A stretch of DNA of 30,991 nt from a virus. The stretch spans positions 1-30,991 of the IMG/VR virus record IMGVR_UViG_3300049810_000332. One strand, given 5' to 3'. Shown piece after piece: positions 13,709 to 22,320 of the stretch; positions within the stretch are counted from its first letter, which is position 1; the number at the start of each line of letters is the position of its first letter. The position numbers were made by a program, and so were the translations under genes. The notes under the pieces were generated by a model. That model did not search any database, was not told the DNA's origin, and saw only the letters and a program-made list of their open reading frames with translations.

Positions 13709-14464
13709 TTAATTACCTGATTTAGCTGGTAAGATGTATTCGTATAGACCTAATCCGCTATCTACTTGAATCATCATTGCACCTTGGTCTGAGATTTTAA
13801 CACTCATTGTGCTAGTATCACCAAGTTTCAAAATTGTAAGTACAGTCGATAGAGGGAAACTCCAACCAGTGTTTAGTTCACCGTTAACATTCTGTGCGAA
13901 TGGAAGTTCTACTCTGTCTGTTGAACGGTCACCGATAAAGAATTTCAGTACACCGTCTACTGTCTTAACAGTAAAGAGTGGATCAAATGCTCCTAGAATA
14001 CCTGCAAAGTATTGTAAGTCTTTGATTGCTTTTTGTGTTGGCATAACTTCAACGTCCCATTTGGCACCTTTAAAGTTTGCTGTTTTAATCTGTGCATCAA
14101 CAAGTTCACTTACGATTACACGATAAGTTGATTGCATTGCACCTTCGATTGAGAATGATAGTTGTGTAGGGACCATTTCGCCATTGCGTTCCTCATGTCC
14201 AACTTCTACACCGGCTTTAACTGATTTACCTTCTCTATCTTCACCTTCATAGTTTAGATAACCGTTGAGTACGCCTAGTCTACCAAGACCAAACTTGCCT
14301 TTGAATTCGTTAACTGGTGTATGTAGTTTGCCTCGTAACACCACTGTTCTATCGTCATCCATAGCATCAATCGTTGTACCAGTATCATCTGTAGTGACTT
14401 TAGCCGCTTGAATGATACCTAACGAATGAGTATGCTTAACAATATCCTTTAAAATATCCTGCAT
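13709..14464 (-). CDS. 45: Sliding clamp (gp45-like DNA polymerase processivity factor)
   Basis: The 251-residue product resembles T4-like gp45 clamps (T4 has 228), with the typical C-terminal FPLSTVLTILKLGD and LYEYILPA segments and no enzymatic motifs. As a trimeric ring it would tether the polymerase at 15802-18597 and, by T4 analogy, activate late transcription at ATAAATA promoters. AAGGAG precedes the start. A TTGACA/TAATAT promoter at 14494-14522 may start a transcript here that continues into dpdA and the deazaguanine genes. Confidence 0.85.
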   Translation of the reverse strand: MQDILKDIVKHTHSLGIIQAAKVTTDDTGTTIDAMDDDRTVVLRGKLHTPVNEFKGKFGLGRLGVLNGYLNYEGEDREGKSVKAGVEVGHEERNGEMVPTQLSFSIEGAMQSTYRVIVSELVDAQIKTANFKGAKWDVEVMPTQKAIKDLQYFAGILGAFDPLFTVKTVDGVLKFFIGDRSTDRVELPFAQNVNGELNTGWSFPLSTVLTILKLGDTSTMSVKISDQGAMMIQVDSGLGLYEYILPAKSGN

Positions 14465-14493
14465 TTTCTTTCTCCTTATGGTTTATTAATACT

Positions 14494-14522
14494 ATATTAA
14501 CACTATTTGCTATCAATGTCAA
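14494..14522 (-). promoter_or_regulatory. Probable sigma70-like promoter for the clamp gene
   Basis: The minus strand reads TTGACA, 17 bases, TAATAT, ending about 30 bases before the clamp start at 14464. The -35 lies within the end of the upstream methyltransferase-like gene. The -10 has two mismatches to consensus, so this is less certain than the promoter at 9473-9501. Confidence 0.5.
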
Positions 14523-15048
14523 TACCCTTTTTAGTTTTTCCTGCTACTGGATTATCTACCCAATGTATTTGGTTTGGAGGCATAAAACCCCATATAAACC
14601 AAGCATTACCGAATGTAGGCGAACCTTTTCCAGTAAAATCAATACGATAATTATACACAAGTGCGGACATTCCTTTGTCCATAAACATCTTCCCTCGTCT
14701 TGCTCCCTGAAAACTTGTCACGGGAAGTAACAAAGCAAACGGCTTATCTAATGCATAACAATGCTCTAAGAATTGGTCTTTCTTGCTATACGGTGGATTA
14801 GTTATAATGCCATCATAGACATCACTCCGTGTACAATCAAAGAAATCCCTACCATCAGACCCAACAATATTATAACCGTATTTGTTGAATCCGGAAACAA
14901 TGCTACCGCTTTTTTCACTAGTCGCTTCATAATAAGTCTTATCCTTATCTAAATATTTTAGCAGAGGAAGTATTTGATCCTCTGGTGTATAGCATTCATC
15001 AGACGCTTCATTAGTCGCTCTACGATTAATTAAGTCAGTATATGACAT
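14503..15048 (-). CDS. DNA methyltransferase-like protein with NPPY motif
   Basis: The 181-residue product has the catalytic motif ITNPPYS typical of N6-adenine (and N4-cytosine) methyltransferases, followed by LLLPVTSFQG and a C-terminal FGNAWFIWGF segment. The usual SAM-binding glycine-rich motif I is degenerate: the position reads YYEATSEKSGS instead of F-x-G-x-G. It is short and has no clear target-recognition domain. It may methylate adenine in phage DNA or be a catalytically weak relative. The start overlaps the stop of the SGNH-like gene by one base (TAATG). Confidence 0.7.
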   Translation of the reverse strand: MSYTDLINRRATNEASDECYTPEDQILPLLKYLDKDKTYYEATSEKSGSIVSGFNKYGYNIVGSDGRDFFDCTRSDVYDGIITNPPYSKKDQFLEHCYALDKPFALLLPVTSFQGARRGKMFMDKGMSALVYNYRIDFTGKGSPTFGNAWFIWGFMPPNQIHWVDNPVAGKTKKGIDIDSK

Positions 15049-15800
15049 TATTTTATTCTCTCCAATTTAGGTGCAATAAAATCTCTTATCATTTCTTCAT
15101 TAGTTTCATCATTGAAATGATTACCATCGCATGTAATATCTTTATCGGCATACTTCTTTGTATAATACTCATGTGCATTTGTACCATCAAAGTCTATATA
15201 CAATGATTTCTGTAGCATTGATTCAAATCCAGGATAGTTATAGAAGTCCCACGATTTGTGCCATGTTACAACCTTTATATCTAATAGTTTGCATAATTTA
15301 ATTGCCTGATACACATCTAACATGCCCCAAAACTCTGGTGACATATGATTTGCCGCCATCTGTTCTTGTGTTTCTTTCCAATGCTGAAAAGTTTTTCTAG
15401 TTTTTGCAAACCATTCTTCTTCCATATCTTGCGTTAATGCTCTCATAAATTCATATATCGATGCAGAATCTTTATAAACATCATCTTCGATGATAGACAT
15501 ATCAGTGACATGTTTTATCTTTAGATAAGGTTCTGTAAGACATTTAAAGTTTAATTCTGACCTATTGTTTACTAACTCCATTAACAGAATATCAATGTTA
15601 TATTTTTCTTTTAAGTATACAATCTTATTTAGGTAAAGTTCTGTGCCCTTGCTAGAACATGCTGAATTAACAAACGACATGTTTGTTGTATATTTCTCTA
15701 GCCATGTTTCAAATGGCAATGCTAAATTGTTTTCTCCGGTCTCTTTGTTATGGTGACAACCTACACTATAACTAGACCCTACTATTCCTACATTGTGCAT
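15048..15800 (-). CDS. SGNH/GDSL-hydrolase-like protein
   Basis: The start at 15800 places the first residues MHNVGIVGSSYSVG just after the polymerase stop; the in-frame extension to 15848 lies inside the polymerase gene and is rejected. GSSYS near residues 8-12 fits SGNH block I (candidate nucleophile serine). The C-terminal DGNHFND gives the D-x-x-H pair of block V. The middle is less conserved. The family covers esterases and acyl hydrolases acting on lipids or glycans. A second member is at 29812-30645. No clear Shine-Dalgarno is present, so translation is probably coupled to the polymerase. Confidence 0.55.
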   Translation of the reverse strand: MHNVGIVGSSYSVGCHHNKETGENNLALPFETWLEKYTTNMSFVNSACSSKGTELYLNKIVYLKEKYNIDILLMELVNNRSELNFKCLTEPYLKIKHVTDMSIIEDDVYKDSASIYEFMRALTQDMEEEWFAKTRKTFQHWKETQEQMAANHMSPEFWGMLDVYQAIKLCKLLDIKVVTWHKSWDFYNYPGFESMLQKSLYIDFDGTNAHEYYTKKYADKDITCDGNHFNDETNEEMIRDFIAPKLERIK

Positions 15801-15801
15801 A

Positions 15802-18597
15802 TCAAAAATCAAACAGATTGGTGAATTGCTCAGACGCATCAGCATCACTTAAGTCCCACTTAAGAACACCAATAAGATTATCTAGTTTCTTATCAATAAT
15901 TGTTGATTCCATTAAATCATCATCAAAAGGAAGTTCTTGAAACCATTCAGGAATACGCTTTTCATCAATTGGAATTGCAACACTTGTCATTTTTAAAGCG
16001 TTTGGTTTAAGTTTACATACAATAGTCTTCATACCATCGGTAATTTCAACAGAATATTTGTCACCATGTAATTCACGTAGTGTATTCCAATTCAAAGCCG
16101 CACTAACATGTCCCGGCAAGTGTACTTTATCTTTTTTGCTATTATTTCCCTCTAGTTTGAAATCTTTGCCTTGTTGCTTTGCAATCTTTTTTACTTTATT
16201 TCTATACATAGTAAGATTATTAACACGTTTAGGAGTACCTTTCTCCCAACCAGGCTTTGCTCTGAATTCTTTCTTAAATATCTTAACCATATCGATTACG
16301 TTTTGTTCTGTACCGTCTGTTAGAATTGTAACAAGAACATCACTCAAAAAGTTCTGCATATAATCAGGAGTATCACTACGTTTTAAATCGAGACCCATAG
16401 CTTTTACTTTACCAGGTTTACCATCTACGTCTTTTCTTACGCCTTCATCATCAAAGATAAGCATTGCGTATCGTTTCTTCTTAATGAAGATACCCATAGT
16501 TGCACAGTTCTCTCGACCCGCCGCAATAATCTCACCTTGTTTGCGTGGAGCATTAAAGAAGTCTTTCATAAAGTCAGGGAAACTTGCATTGACTTGATTT
16601 GCAATTTCATCGTACAGTTCAATAACTTTTTCTTTAGTCCATTCAATCTTACCTGCATCAATGTCTTCCTTGTAAACAGGATACATAGAATAATAGATAC
16701 TATCTGTATCACCATAGATAATGGACTCGCCTTTGTAATCATAAGTACCAGCGATTACTTCATTAGTTTTAGCACCCATGTGTCTTGTAATACAACGACC
16801 AGATAGAGTTGTACTTTGACCAATACGTTTGTCATAAAATCTACAACCAGCGTTCAAAATCGCACCATACAAACTGTTCAAGTTAATCTTCTTAACTAGC
16901 TGTCGTTTATCCCAAAATGTAATAGCTTCTTTGTCGCCATCTTCAATAGCTTTTTTCTTGTTTGCTTGTAGTATCTTACGTTCAGCATACCAACGTTCTA
17001 ATAAACTAGGAATGATACCTTGTACGTCTTGTTTTAGAATTGTACCATTGGCAGTAATTGCCCATTGCAAGTCACTTTGAAATACTAAGTTGTGTATCTC
17101 TGCGCCTGTCATTTCATTTCGAACATCTTTATTATCTTCTAATACAAGATTAATCTTTTCTGTTTTATCTTTTTCATTAACAAGTCTAAATTCTTCTGCA
17201 CTAAACGTATCTTCCCAAGCCTGCGCCGCACCAAAGCCTTTACCGCCACCTCGTCTACCATTAGCAATTCTATCACCAATCATTTTTTCTGTTAGAGTTG
17301 GTTCGAGTTGTGCAACAATAGTTTCTGGAGACATATTTAATGCACGAATAATAGATGGATAGAGTGAGTTAATATCAATACCTGATACCCATCGTTGAAT
17401 TCCAGTCTTTGGATCTGCAACAAAGGCGCCCGCGGCTTTCTGTTTCTCTGCCGCTTCTAACTCTGCGTCAGTGGGTTCAATATCTTCTTCTGTCCAGTCA
17501 CGCTTCTTTCTATCTGGAACAACCATACCTCGTCTATGTGCTTCATTAATGATTGCTTGTTCTGTAACTGCAACTGCACCCATAGTTGTTTTGATATTAA
17601 CTGTATTGTCGTGTGCAATTTCATTTGCTAAATCAATAAATTGTAGCTTCTTATCCATTTCACCAAGAAGTGCAACGTCCTGTCTGTTGTATTCAACAAA
17701 CTTATAGAAGTCTCTGTTATACAATTGGTCTAGTGTGCCTTCATATGCAATTTTCTTTTCACCAAGTTCGTATTCGCCGATAGCATCAAGTGAGTACGAA
17801 TGCATTTCGTGGTATGTATACTTACGATAAAGTTCAAGATAGTCTAGGTGAATTCGCCCTGACAAATCATATGTAATTTGTTCTCTGCCATATTTGACTA
17901 CTTTTCTTTCATGCGGAAACAAGTCCCATAAACACAGTTTGCGTGTATGTGATTTACTCATCATGCGAGTAATACGTCTAACTGTATATGGAATATCAAA
18001 ACCTTCTGAGTTCCAACCTGATAAAACATCTGCATCATCAATCAATGCAATGAAATCATTTAACATATCTACTTCATCAAGATATAAAAATGTATCATCA
18101 AATTGATTACAAATGCGTTCTGCTTCTTCAAGTCCTTCTCCCTCTTGCATATGTTTAGGAGGGATAGCGAATGTTACAAGTTTATCTAACCACTGTAGAT
18201 AAACAGTGATTGCAGTGATAGGCATAAAGGGATCCTCTGGTGGAGCAAATCCCTTATCTGCATCAAAGTCTACTTCGATATCAAAAAAAGCAGTATGTAG
18301 CTTTGGAGAATCTACACCGTTGTAGTTCTCACTTAAGCATCTTACTTCTGGTTTGATATCGCTTTCGTATAGTGACTTACCTGCATTTATTCTTCGTTCT
18401 TTGTGTAGGTCTTTGAGCCGTTTACACTTTACTTCACGGACTTTATCTCCGTGAATACTTAAGTGTTGTCCTCGAGGATCTTTCACATAGAAAGTTCGCC
18501 ATGCAGGGAAATCGTTATAGACACGTTTTCCATCGACACGTTCTATTACTTGAACAATGTCTTTATCTCTATTGTAATAAGCGTCTACATAACTCAT
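15802..18597 (-). CDS. 43: Family B replicative DNA polymerase (gp43-like)
   Basis: The 931-residue enzyme has all core motifs. The exonuclease residues are DIE (106-108), GWNSEGFD (194-201) and YNRQD (303-307). The polymerase motifs are A, DINSLYPSI (408-416), B, KKINLNSLYG (569-578), and C, YGDTDS (628-633). Length and order match T4 gp43 (898) and its marine relatives. The C-terminus NLFDF is a hydrophobic tail like the clamp-binding tip of T4 polymerase, which fits the clamp gene downstream. The start directly abuts the stop of the DsbA-like gene. Both proofreading and polymerase activities look intact. Confidence 0.98.
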   Translation of the reverse strand: MSYVDAYYNRDKDIVQVIERVDGKRVYNDFPAWRTFYVKDPRGQHLSIHGDKVREVKCKRLKDLHKERRINAGKSLYESDIKPEVRCLSENYNGVDSPKLHTAFFDIEVDFDADKGFAPPEDPFMPITAITVYLQWLDKLVTFAIPPKHMQEGEGLEEAERICNQFDDTFLYLDEVDMLNDFIALIDDADVLSGWNSEGFDIPYTVRRITRMMSKSHTRKLCLWDLFPHERKVVKYGREQITYDLSGRIHLDYLELYRKYTYHEMHSYSLDAIGEYELGEKKIAYEGTLDQLYNRDFYKFVEYNRQDVALLGEMDKKLQFIDLANEIAHDNTVNIKTTMGAVAVTEQAIINEAHRRGMVVPDRKKRDWTEEDIEPTDAELEAAEKQKAAGAFVADPKTGIQRWVSGIDINSLYPSIIRALNMSPETIVAQLEPTLTEKMIGDRIANGRRGGGKGFGAAQAWEDTFSAEEFRLVNEKDKTEKINLVLEDNKDVRNEMTGAEIHNLVFQSDLQWAITANGTILKQDVQGIIPSLLERWYAERKILQANKKKAIEDGDKEAITFWDKRQLVKKINLNSLYGAILNAGCRFYDKRIGQSTTLSGRCITRHMGAKTNEVIAGTYDYKGESIIYGDTDSIYYSMYPVYKEDIDAGKIEWTKEKVIELYDEIANQVNASFPDFMKDFFNAPRKQGEIIAAGRENCATMGIFIKKKRYAMLIFDDEGVRKDVDGKPGKVKAMGLDLKRSDTPDYMQNFLSDVLVTILTDGTEQNVIDMVKIFKKEFRAKPGWEKGTPKRVNNLTMYRNKVKKIAKQQGKDFKLEGNNSKKDKVHLPGHVSAALNWNTLRELHGDKYSVEITDGMKTIVCKLKPNALKMTSVAIPIDEKRIPEWFQELPFDDDLMESTIIDKKLDNLIGVLKWDLSDADASEQFTNLFDF

Positions 18598-18858
18598 TTA
18601 CAGGGTGCGTCCTACAGTCTCTAACACTTCTTCAACATCAGCAAAGTCTTGTTTTGCTTCTGTTAGTTTTGCCTTATGTGCTAGGCTAATCGCTTTATTT
18701 AGAACACCTGGTTTGATATCAAACTCATCTGCGATTGCTTTAACTGTATCACGTAGACCACCTTTAAGGTCTTCACATTCCTGTAAAACTGAACAACCTT
18801 CATCCACGAGTTGTGTTAGTTTTGCTTTGTCTTCTGGACTTAATGTATCGATTGACAT
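18598..18858 (-). CDS. dsbA: DsbA-like double-stranded DNA-binding protein
   Basis: The 86-residue helical protein resembles T4 DsbA (89 residues), a small DNA-binding protein linked to late-promoter regulation. The matching part is the central LKGGLRDTVKAIADEFDIKPGVLN-like pattern: a K/R/D helix, then G-x-x-N and a second helix of about 20 residues. A strong AAGGAGG precedes the start at seven bases. It is first in the transcript from the promoter at 18912-18940, ahead of the polymerase. The call rests on pattern and context. Confidence 0.65.
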   Translation of the reverse strand: MSIDTLSPEDKAKLTQLVDEGCSVLQECEDLKGGLRDTVKAIADEFDIKPGVLNKAISLAHKAKLTEAKQDFADVEEVLETVGRTL

Positions 18859-18877
18859 ATAGTTGCCTCCTTAGGTT

Positions 18878-18910
18878 AAAAAAGAGCGCCCTATTTCTAG
18901 GACACTCTTT
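18878..18910 (-). terminator. Rho-independent terminator after the 599-aa gene
   Basis: On the minus strand an 11-bp stem (AAAGAGTGTCC with GGGCGCTCTTT, two G-U pairs) encloses an 8-base loop and runs into six T residues. The first arm abuts the -10 of the promoter at 18912-18917. Transcripts starting near 18905 would contain only part of that arm. Confidence 0.85.
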
Positions 18911-18911
18911 T

Positions 18912-18940
18912 ATAATACATTAAGTGACTACGAAAGTCAA
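18912..18940 (-). promoter_or_regulatory. Sigma70-like promoter for dsbA-polymerase
   Basis: The minus strand reads TTGACT, 17 bases, TATTAT, just past the stop of the 599-aa gene. The predicted start site falls inside the upstream arm of the terminator at 18878-18910. Confidence 0.65.
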
Positions 18941-18943
18941 TAG

Positions 18944-20743
18944 TTATTTTCGTTTTTTTCCATGTGAACCGCAACTTGCGTCCATTAGTTTCTGTGCTAC
19001 TACATCGATTTTTGCAAAGTCTGAGTCAGTTAGGTCAGACATTTTCTTTGGATTAGATTTTAGTTTGATGTTCTTACCACCAACTGAGATAGAGTCACCA
19101 GCTTTCTTACCTTGCTTAGCCGCTTTATCTAGTTCTTTGTAGAATTCATTGTACTCTGACATTGCAAGTCTAGCCGAATTGTTAACAATTCTGTCTGCTA
19201 CATCGTCTGCATTGAATACTTTTTTCTTACTTGTTGGGACAGCACCACCACTAACACCAGATAGTTTGTTTTGCATACCAATTGCCGCCGCTTTCGCAAC
19301 ACTACCGATACCTTTACCTACTGCTTTTGTGATTGGTGAATTCTTTACTGCTTTGCCAACTGCGATACCCTTTTCAATGCCTCTAGCTGTTTTAATTGCT
19401 GTTTTCTTATCCATTCCTGCTTTAGCCGCCATACCTACGCCTACTTTAGCAAGTGTGCCTAATTTGCCCTCTTTAAGTGAGGACATAGCAAAGTCGGCAA
19501 TCTTTAACATACCAGCTTTAGTTTTTAGCATGTTGTCAATTTTTTCTTTGTTAGCATCGTTAACTTTATCATAAACTTGTGTAACAGCCGATGCAGTAAA
19601 TAAATCTACTTTCATCTGGCCATCATCAAATTTAACAGGCATATTTTGTTTGTCTGCTACGATTTTCTTTAGAGTATCCATTGCACCTTCTTCAATCATT
19701 GCTGATTCTTCTACTGCCAAATGTGCATCGATACCAGCAGTTGATTTCATCTTCCAATGTTCAGCCGCCTTTTTAGCCGCTCCGTATGAGGTAGTCGCAT
19801 GACATTCGTGTTTGCCTTTTTTAGCATGTACACAAATGTATGGTTTTTCATCTGCTTCTGAAACTGATTCATTTGCGTGACCAAGTTCTGCCATTCTTTT
19901 AGCAACAATATCTCTAACGTCTTTGTTACCTTGTTCTTGTGCTTCGGCCATATCATCTAATAATTCATCATCAAACACAAAAGACATAACCATATCAGTT
20001 GTTTCGTCATTTGCTTCACGTGGTTCATCCATGAATTCATTATATTTTGAAACTGCCTCAGCATATTCTTCTTCTGGTTGACCATCATATTTCATTAGTC
20101 CGCCAATCATAGTACCTTCTTTGATACCTGATGCTTTGGCTTCTGCATTAAGTGATGCTATTCTACGCATAAGTTCTGCTTTTAATTCTGGGTCTTTGCT
20201 TGTCTCAGGGTCCAACTGAATGTCTTGTAATGCTTTTCTTTTTGCATCGTAATCATCTTGGGTGAGCGACCCTGCTGATTCTTCCATGCTTTCTTCTGCG
20301 TCTGGCTTGTTGGCCATCACTGCATCATAGTCTGCCATTTCTTCATCGTTTGGCATTTCCTCTGCACCTGGAACATTCATGTCCATACCGCTCATTTCAC
20401 CATCTTCTGGTTCTTCGGGAGACATATCAGGCGCCATGTCCATGTCGCTTGGTGCTTCTGGATCCATCGATGGGATTTCACCAGGCATATCCATAGCCGG
20501 AGCCTGGTCATTACCTAATTCTAGTGTATGCATACGAGCCGCTAGACTATCAGACATACGTTCATATGCCTCATAAGACTTATTATGCTGTTGTGAAAAT
20601 GTTAAGGCTAAATCATGAACCGCATCACGGGCATTCTTTCCACCTTCTAATTCTGTTTTGAGTTGTTCCGTACCACGGTTTAAGTAATCTTCAAACTCAT
20701 CGTTGTTGATTACAAAACTCTCTGTTAATTGTGTAAGTTTCAT
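18944..20743 (-). CDS. Large internal-head-like protein with capsid-targeting-type N-terminus
   Basis: The 599-residue protein starts MKLTQLTE, resembling the T4 capsid-targeting peptide with an L-T-E prohead-protease-type site at residues 6-8. Residues 80-155 are an acidic, M/D/P/E-rich low-complexity stretch. Residues 300-345 form a small domain with YICVHAKKGKHECHATTSY followed by an A/K helix. Residues 425-495 are a G/A/K-rich basic stretch that could be membrane-active or DNA-binding. Three further [IL]-[KE]-E-G sites occur at 207-210, 350-353 and 423-426. No enzyme motif is visible. I infer a packaged or scaffold-type head protein. The start overlaps the stop of the 76-aa gene (TAATG). 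Confidence 0.7.
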   Translation of the reverse strand: MKLTQLTESFVINNDEFEDYLNRGTEQLKTELEGGKNARDAVHDLALTFSQQHNKSYEAYERMSDSLAARMHTLELGNDQAPAMDMPGEIPSMDPEAPSDMDMAPDMSPEEPEDGEMSGMDMNVPGAEEMPNDEEMADYDAVMANKPDAEESMEESAGSLTQDDYDAKRKALQDIQLDPETSKDPELKAELMRRIASLNAEAKASGIKEGTMIGGLMKYDGQPEEEYAEAVSKYNEFMDEPREANDETTDMVMSFVFDDELLDDMAEAQEQGNKDVRDIVAKRMAELGHANESVSEADEKPYICVHAKKGKHECHATTSYGAAKKAAEHWKMKSTAGIDAHLAVEESAMIEEGAMDTLKKIVADKQNMPVKFDDGQMKVDLFTASAVTQVYDKVNDANKEKIDNMLKTKAGMLKIADFAMSSLKEGKLGTLAKVGVGMAAKAGMDKKTAIKTARGIEKGIAVGKAVKNSPITKAVGKGIGSVAKAAAIGMQNKLSGVSGGAVPTSKKKVFNADDVADRIVNNSARLAMSEYNEFYKELDKAAKQGKKAGDSISVGGKNIKLKSNPKKMSDLTDSDFAKIDVVAQKLMDASCGSHGKKRK

Positions 20744-20973
20744 TATTTTGCTCTCTTAATCATTGGACTCTTGACAGGCTTATTGTAAACTAAATTACCT
20801 ACATTAGCAGAAAAACCCATCTTATAGTTCTTTTGTTTCTTACCAGGTGTCAAATACCCATATGGGTCTACTGCCTTTTTGGCATCCTTAGCTTTCGTAC
20901 CCGGTGTCATTGGCATAGCCACACCTGCAAACGCTCCACTAAAATTTTCACCTAATAATTCTGTTAATTTCAT
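20743..20973 (-). CDS. Small basic internal-protein-like product, 76 aa
   Basis: The ATG at 20973 is chosen because it gives the N-terminus MKLTELLGENF shared with the other tagged genes; the in-frame TTG at 20988 is less likely. Sites L-T-E (3-5) and L-G-E (7-9) fit prohead-protease cleavage. The rest is basic and G/P/K-rich (GYLTPGKKQKNYK), like small T4 internal head proteins. A GATAAATA motif lies right before the start, but no good ribosome binding site is seen. Confidence 0.65.
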   Translation of the reverse strand: MKLTELLGENFSGAFAGVAMPMTPGTKAKDAKKAVDPYGYLTPGKKQKNYKMGFSANVGNLVYNKPVKSPMIKRAK

Positions 20974-20978
20974 ATTAC

Positions 20979-20986
20979 TATTTATC
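20979..20986 (-). promoter_or_regulatory. Late-promoter-like motif GATAAATA close to a start codon
   Basis: The minus strand reads TTGATAAATAGTAATATG. The motif ends only five bases before the ATG of the 76-aa gene, so a transcript from it would be nearly leaderless. It may serve downstream genes in the run or be chance. Confidence 0.3.
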
Positions 20987-20997
20987 AAATTAATTAA

Positions 20998-22320
20998 TTA
21001 ATTGGAATTTACTAGTTCATTGAAGTGTGGGAAGCACTCTGAATATGAGATTTTGCGTCTATCTTCTAATATTTTAAACTGTTTTTGTGCTATTAGCTTA
21101 GTTTCTACTGGCACTTCGCTTTCTACTAGTGATTTCATTGTCTTCATTAATCTAATATATCTTTGTTTTTTATAGAAATTACCAGACATATTCTGAAAAT
21201 ATTCTATTTGTTCTTCTATTGCATCTGCATGATGTGGCTCTAATGAATCTACTGCTAAATGCACTGGATTATCTACCCAATTCTGATGCATTAATATTGT
21301 CTTATCGTATTCATACTTATTTATTTTATCATTAAGGTACACTAAAAAATCTTTGAAGTAGGGAAGACTTAAACTATTGTGGGCGCAACCAAAACCAATA
21401 ATTAGATTATCAATATCCTTTGATTTCTCAAAAAATAAATCTAAGTTTTCATCCCATTTATTAAAATCTAATCCCCACCTAATCAATTCACTCTGCTTAT
21501 TTAATGCTTCACCTGATAGTTGCATTTCGTAACGTATATTTGGAGTTCTATGTACTAGTTCAATAAATTTATCGAATTTCTTTTTAGGGAAGTTTAAATT
21601 TGTTGTAACAGTGATTACTACTATTTGTCCTTCAGTGTGAGTGTCATTGATGTTTACCATAAATTCTTCAATAAACTTAAACATATGGTCAGTAAAAAAC
21701 GGCTCTCCGCCTAGTAAACTAAAGTTAACATGTCCTTGTCCTACTAATTTCTTATCCCAATAATCATTTAAAATATTCAGTGTCTTATCAAACATTGCAT
21801 CATCTGTATCTGGAAAACGCTGACCTACTTCTTTTTGCCAACGAGTACTAGAACCAGCCCAACAATATACACACGCCATGTTGCATTTATTTGTTAATTC
21901 TATTTCAATAAACTTGAAGTTGTCACGTTCCATCATATCTCTATGAAATTGTTTAGCCATGTTTGGATGATTGCCGGCTTTTTGTAAACGCATTCTCCAC
22001 GGATAATCGTAATTACTGTTATATGATGTTCTAACACTCTCTCCGCCTGCATCTTCTGTTCTCCAACAACCTGAACAATCTGTACTGCGGGTGCCTCCAC
22101 TTAATTCATACTTTCGTTGTTGTAGTATAGGATGATTAAATAAAAAATCTTCGGTAAGCGTATCTATGTCAAATGTTAGTTCTTTCATTTGCTCAGGCGT
22201 ATGTTGTGTTTTACAACACCACTTTACTGTTCTTTGAGGTAAGGATATTATAATGTCGTTCCAGTTTTTGAAACACATTGTATTTTTTAAATTATGAAGA
22301 TTTGGATTTAGTTCATTCAT
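20998..22320 (-). CDS. Radical SAM protein with N-terminal twitch/SPASM-like cysteine module
   Basis: The radical SAM motif is C146-N-M-A-C150-V-Y-C153, followed by LLGGEPFF in the 210s, so a SAM-cleaving [4Fe-4S] core is clear. Ahead of it lies a cysteine-rich module: C16 in MCFKNW, C35-C36 in KWCCKT, and C82/C85 in DCSGCWRTED. This spacing recalls SPASM/twitch auxiliary-cluster sites, placed N-terminally as in twitch radical SAM proteins annotated in other marine T4-like phages. The gene overlaps the fusion gene by four bases and sits among genes for putative packaged proteins. Such enzymes often modify peptides. The substrate is unknown; a neighbouring virion protein is one possibility. 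Confidence 0.85.
   Translation of the reverse strand: MNELNPNLHNLKNTMCFKNWNDIIISLPQRTVKWCCKTQHTPEQMKELTFDIDTLTEDFLFNHPILQQRKYELSGGTRSTDCSGCWRTEDAGGESVRTSYNSNYDYPWRMRLQKAGNHPNMAKQFHRDMMERDNFKFIEIELTNKCNMACVYCWAGSSTRWQKEVGQRFPDTDDAMFDKTLNILNDYWDKKLVGQGHVNFSLLGGEPFFTDHMFKFIEEFMVNINDTHTEGQIVVITVTTNLNFPKKKFDKFIELVHRTPNIRYEMQLSGEALNKQSELIRWGLDFNKWDENLDLFFEKSKDIDNLIIGFGCAHNSLSLPYFKDFLVYLNDKINKYEYDKTILMHQNWVDNPVHLAVDSLEPHHADAIEEQIEYFQNMSGNFYKKQRYIRLMKTMKSLVESEVPVETKLIAQKQFKILEDRRKISYSECFPHFNELVNSN

Noticed and set aside
19149-19574. Plus-strand hydrophobic open frame of 141 codons
   Set aside because: Its composition is the antisense image of the G/A/K-rich part of the 599-aa gene; no start signal.
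19747-19956. Second minus-strand frame inside the 599-aa gene
   Set aside because: Out of frame with the larger gene, no ribosome binding site and low-complexity composition.
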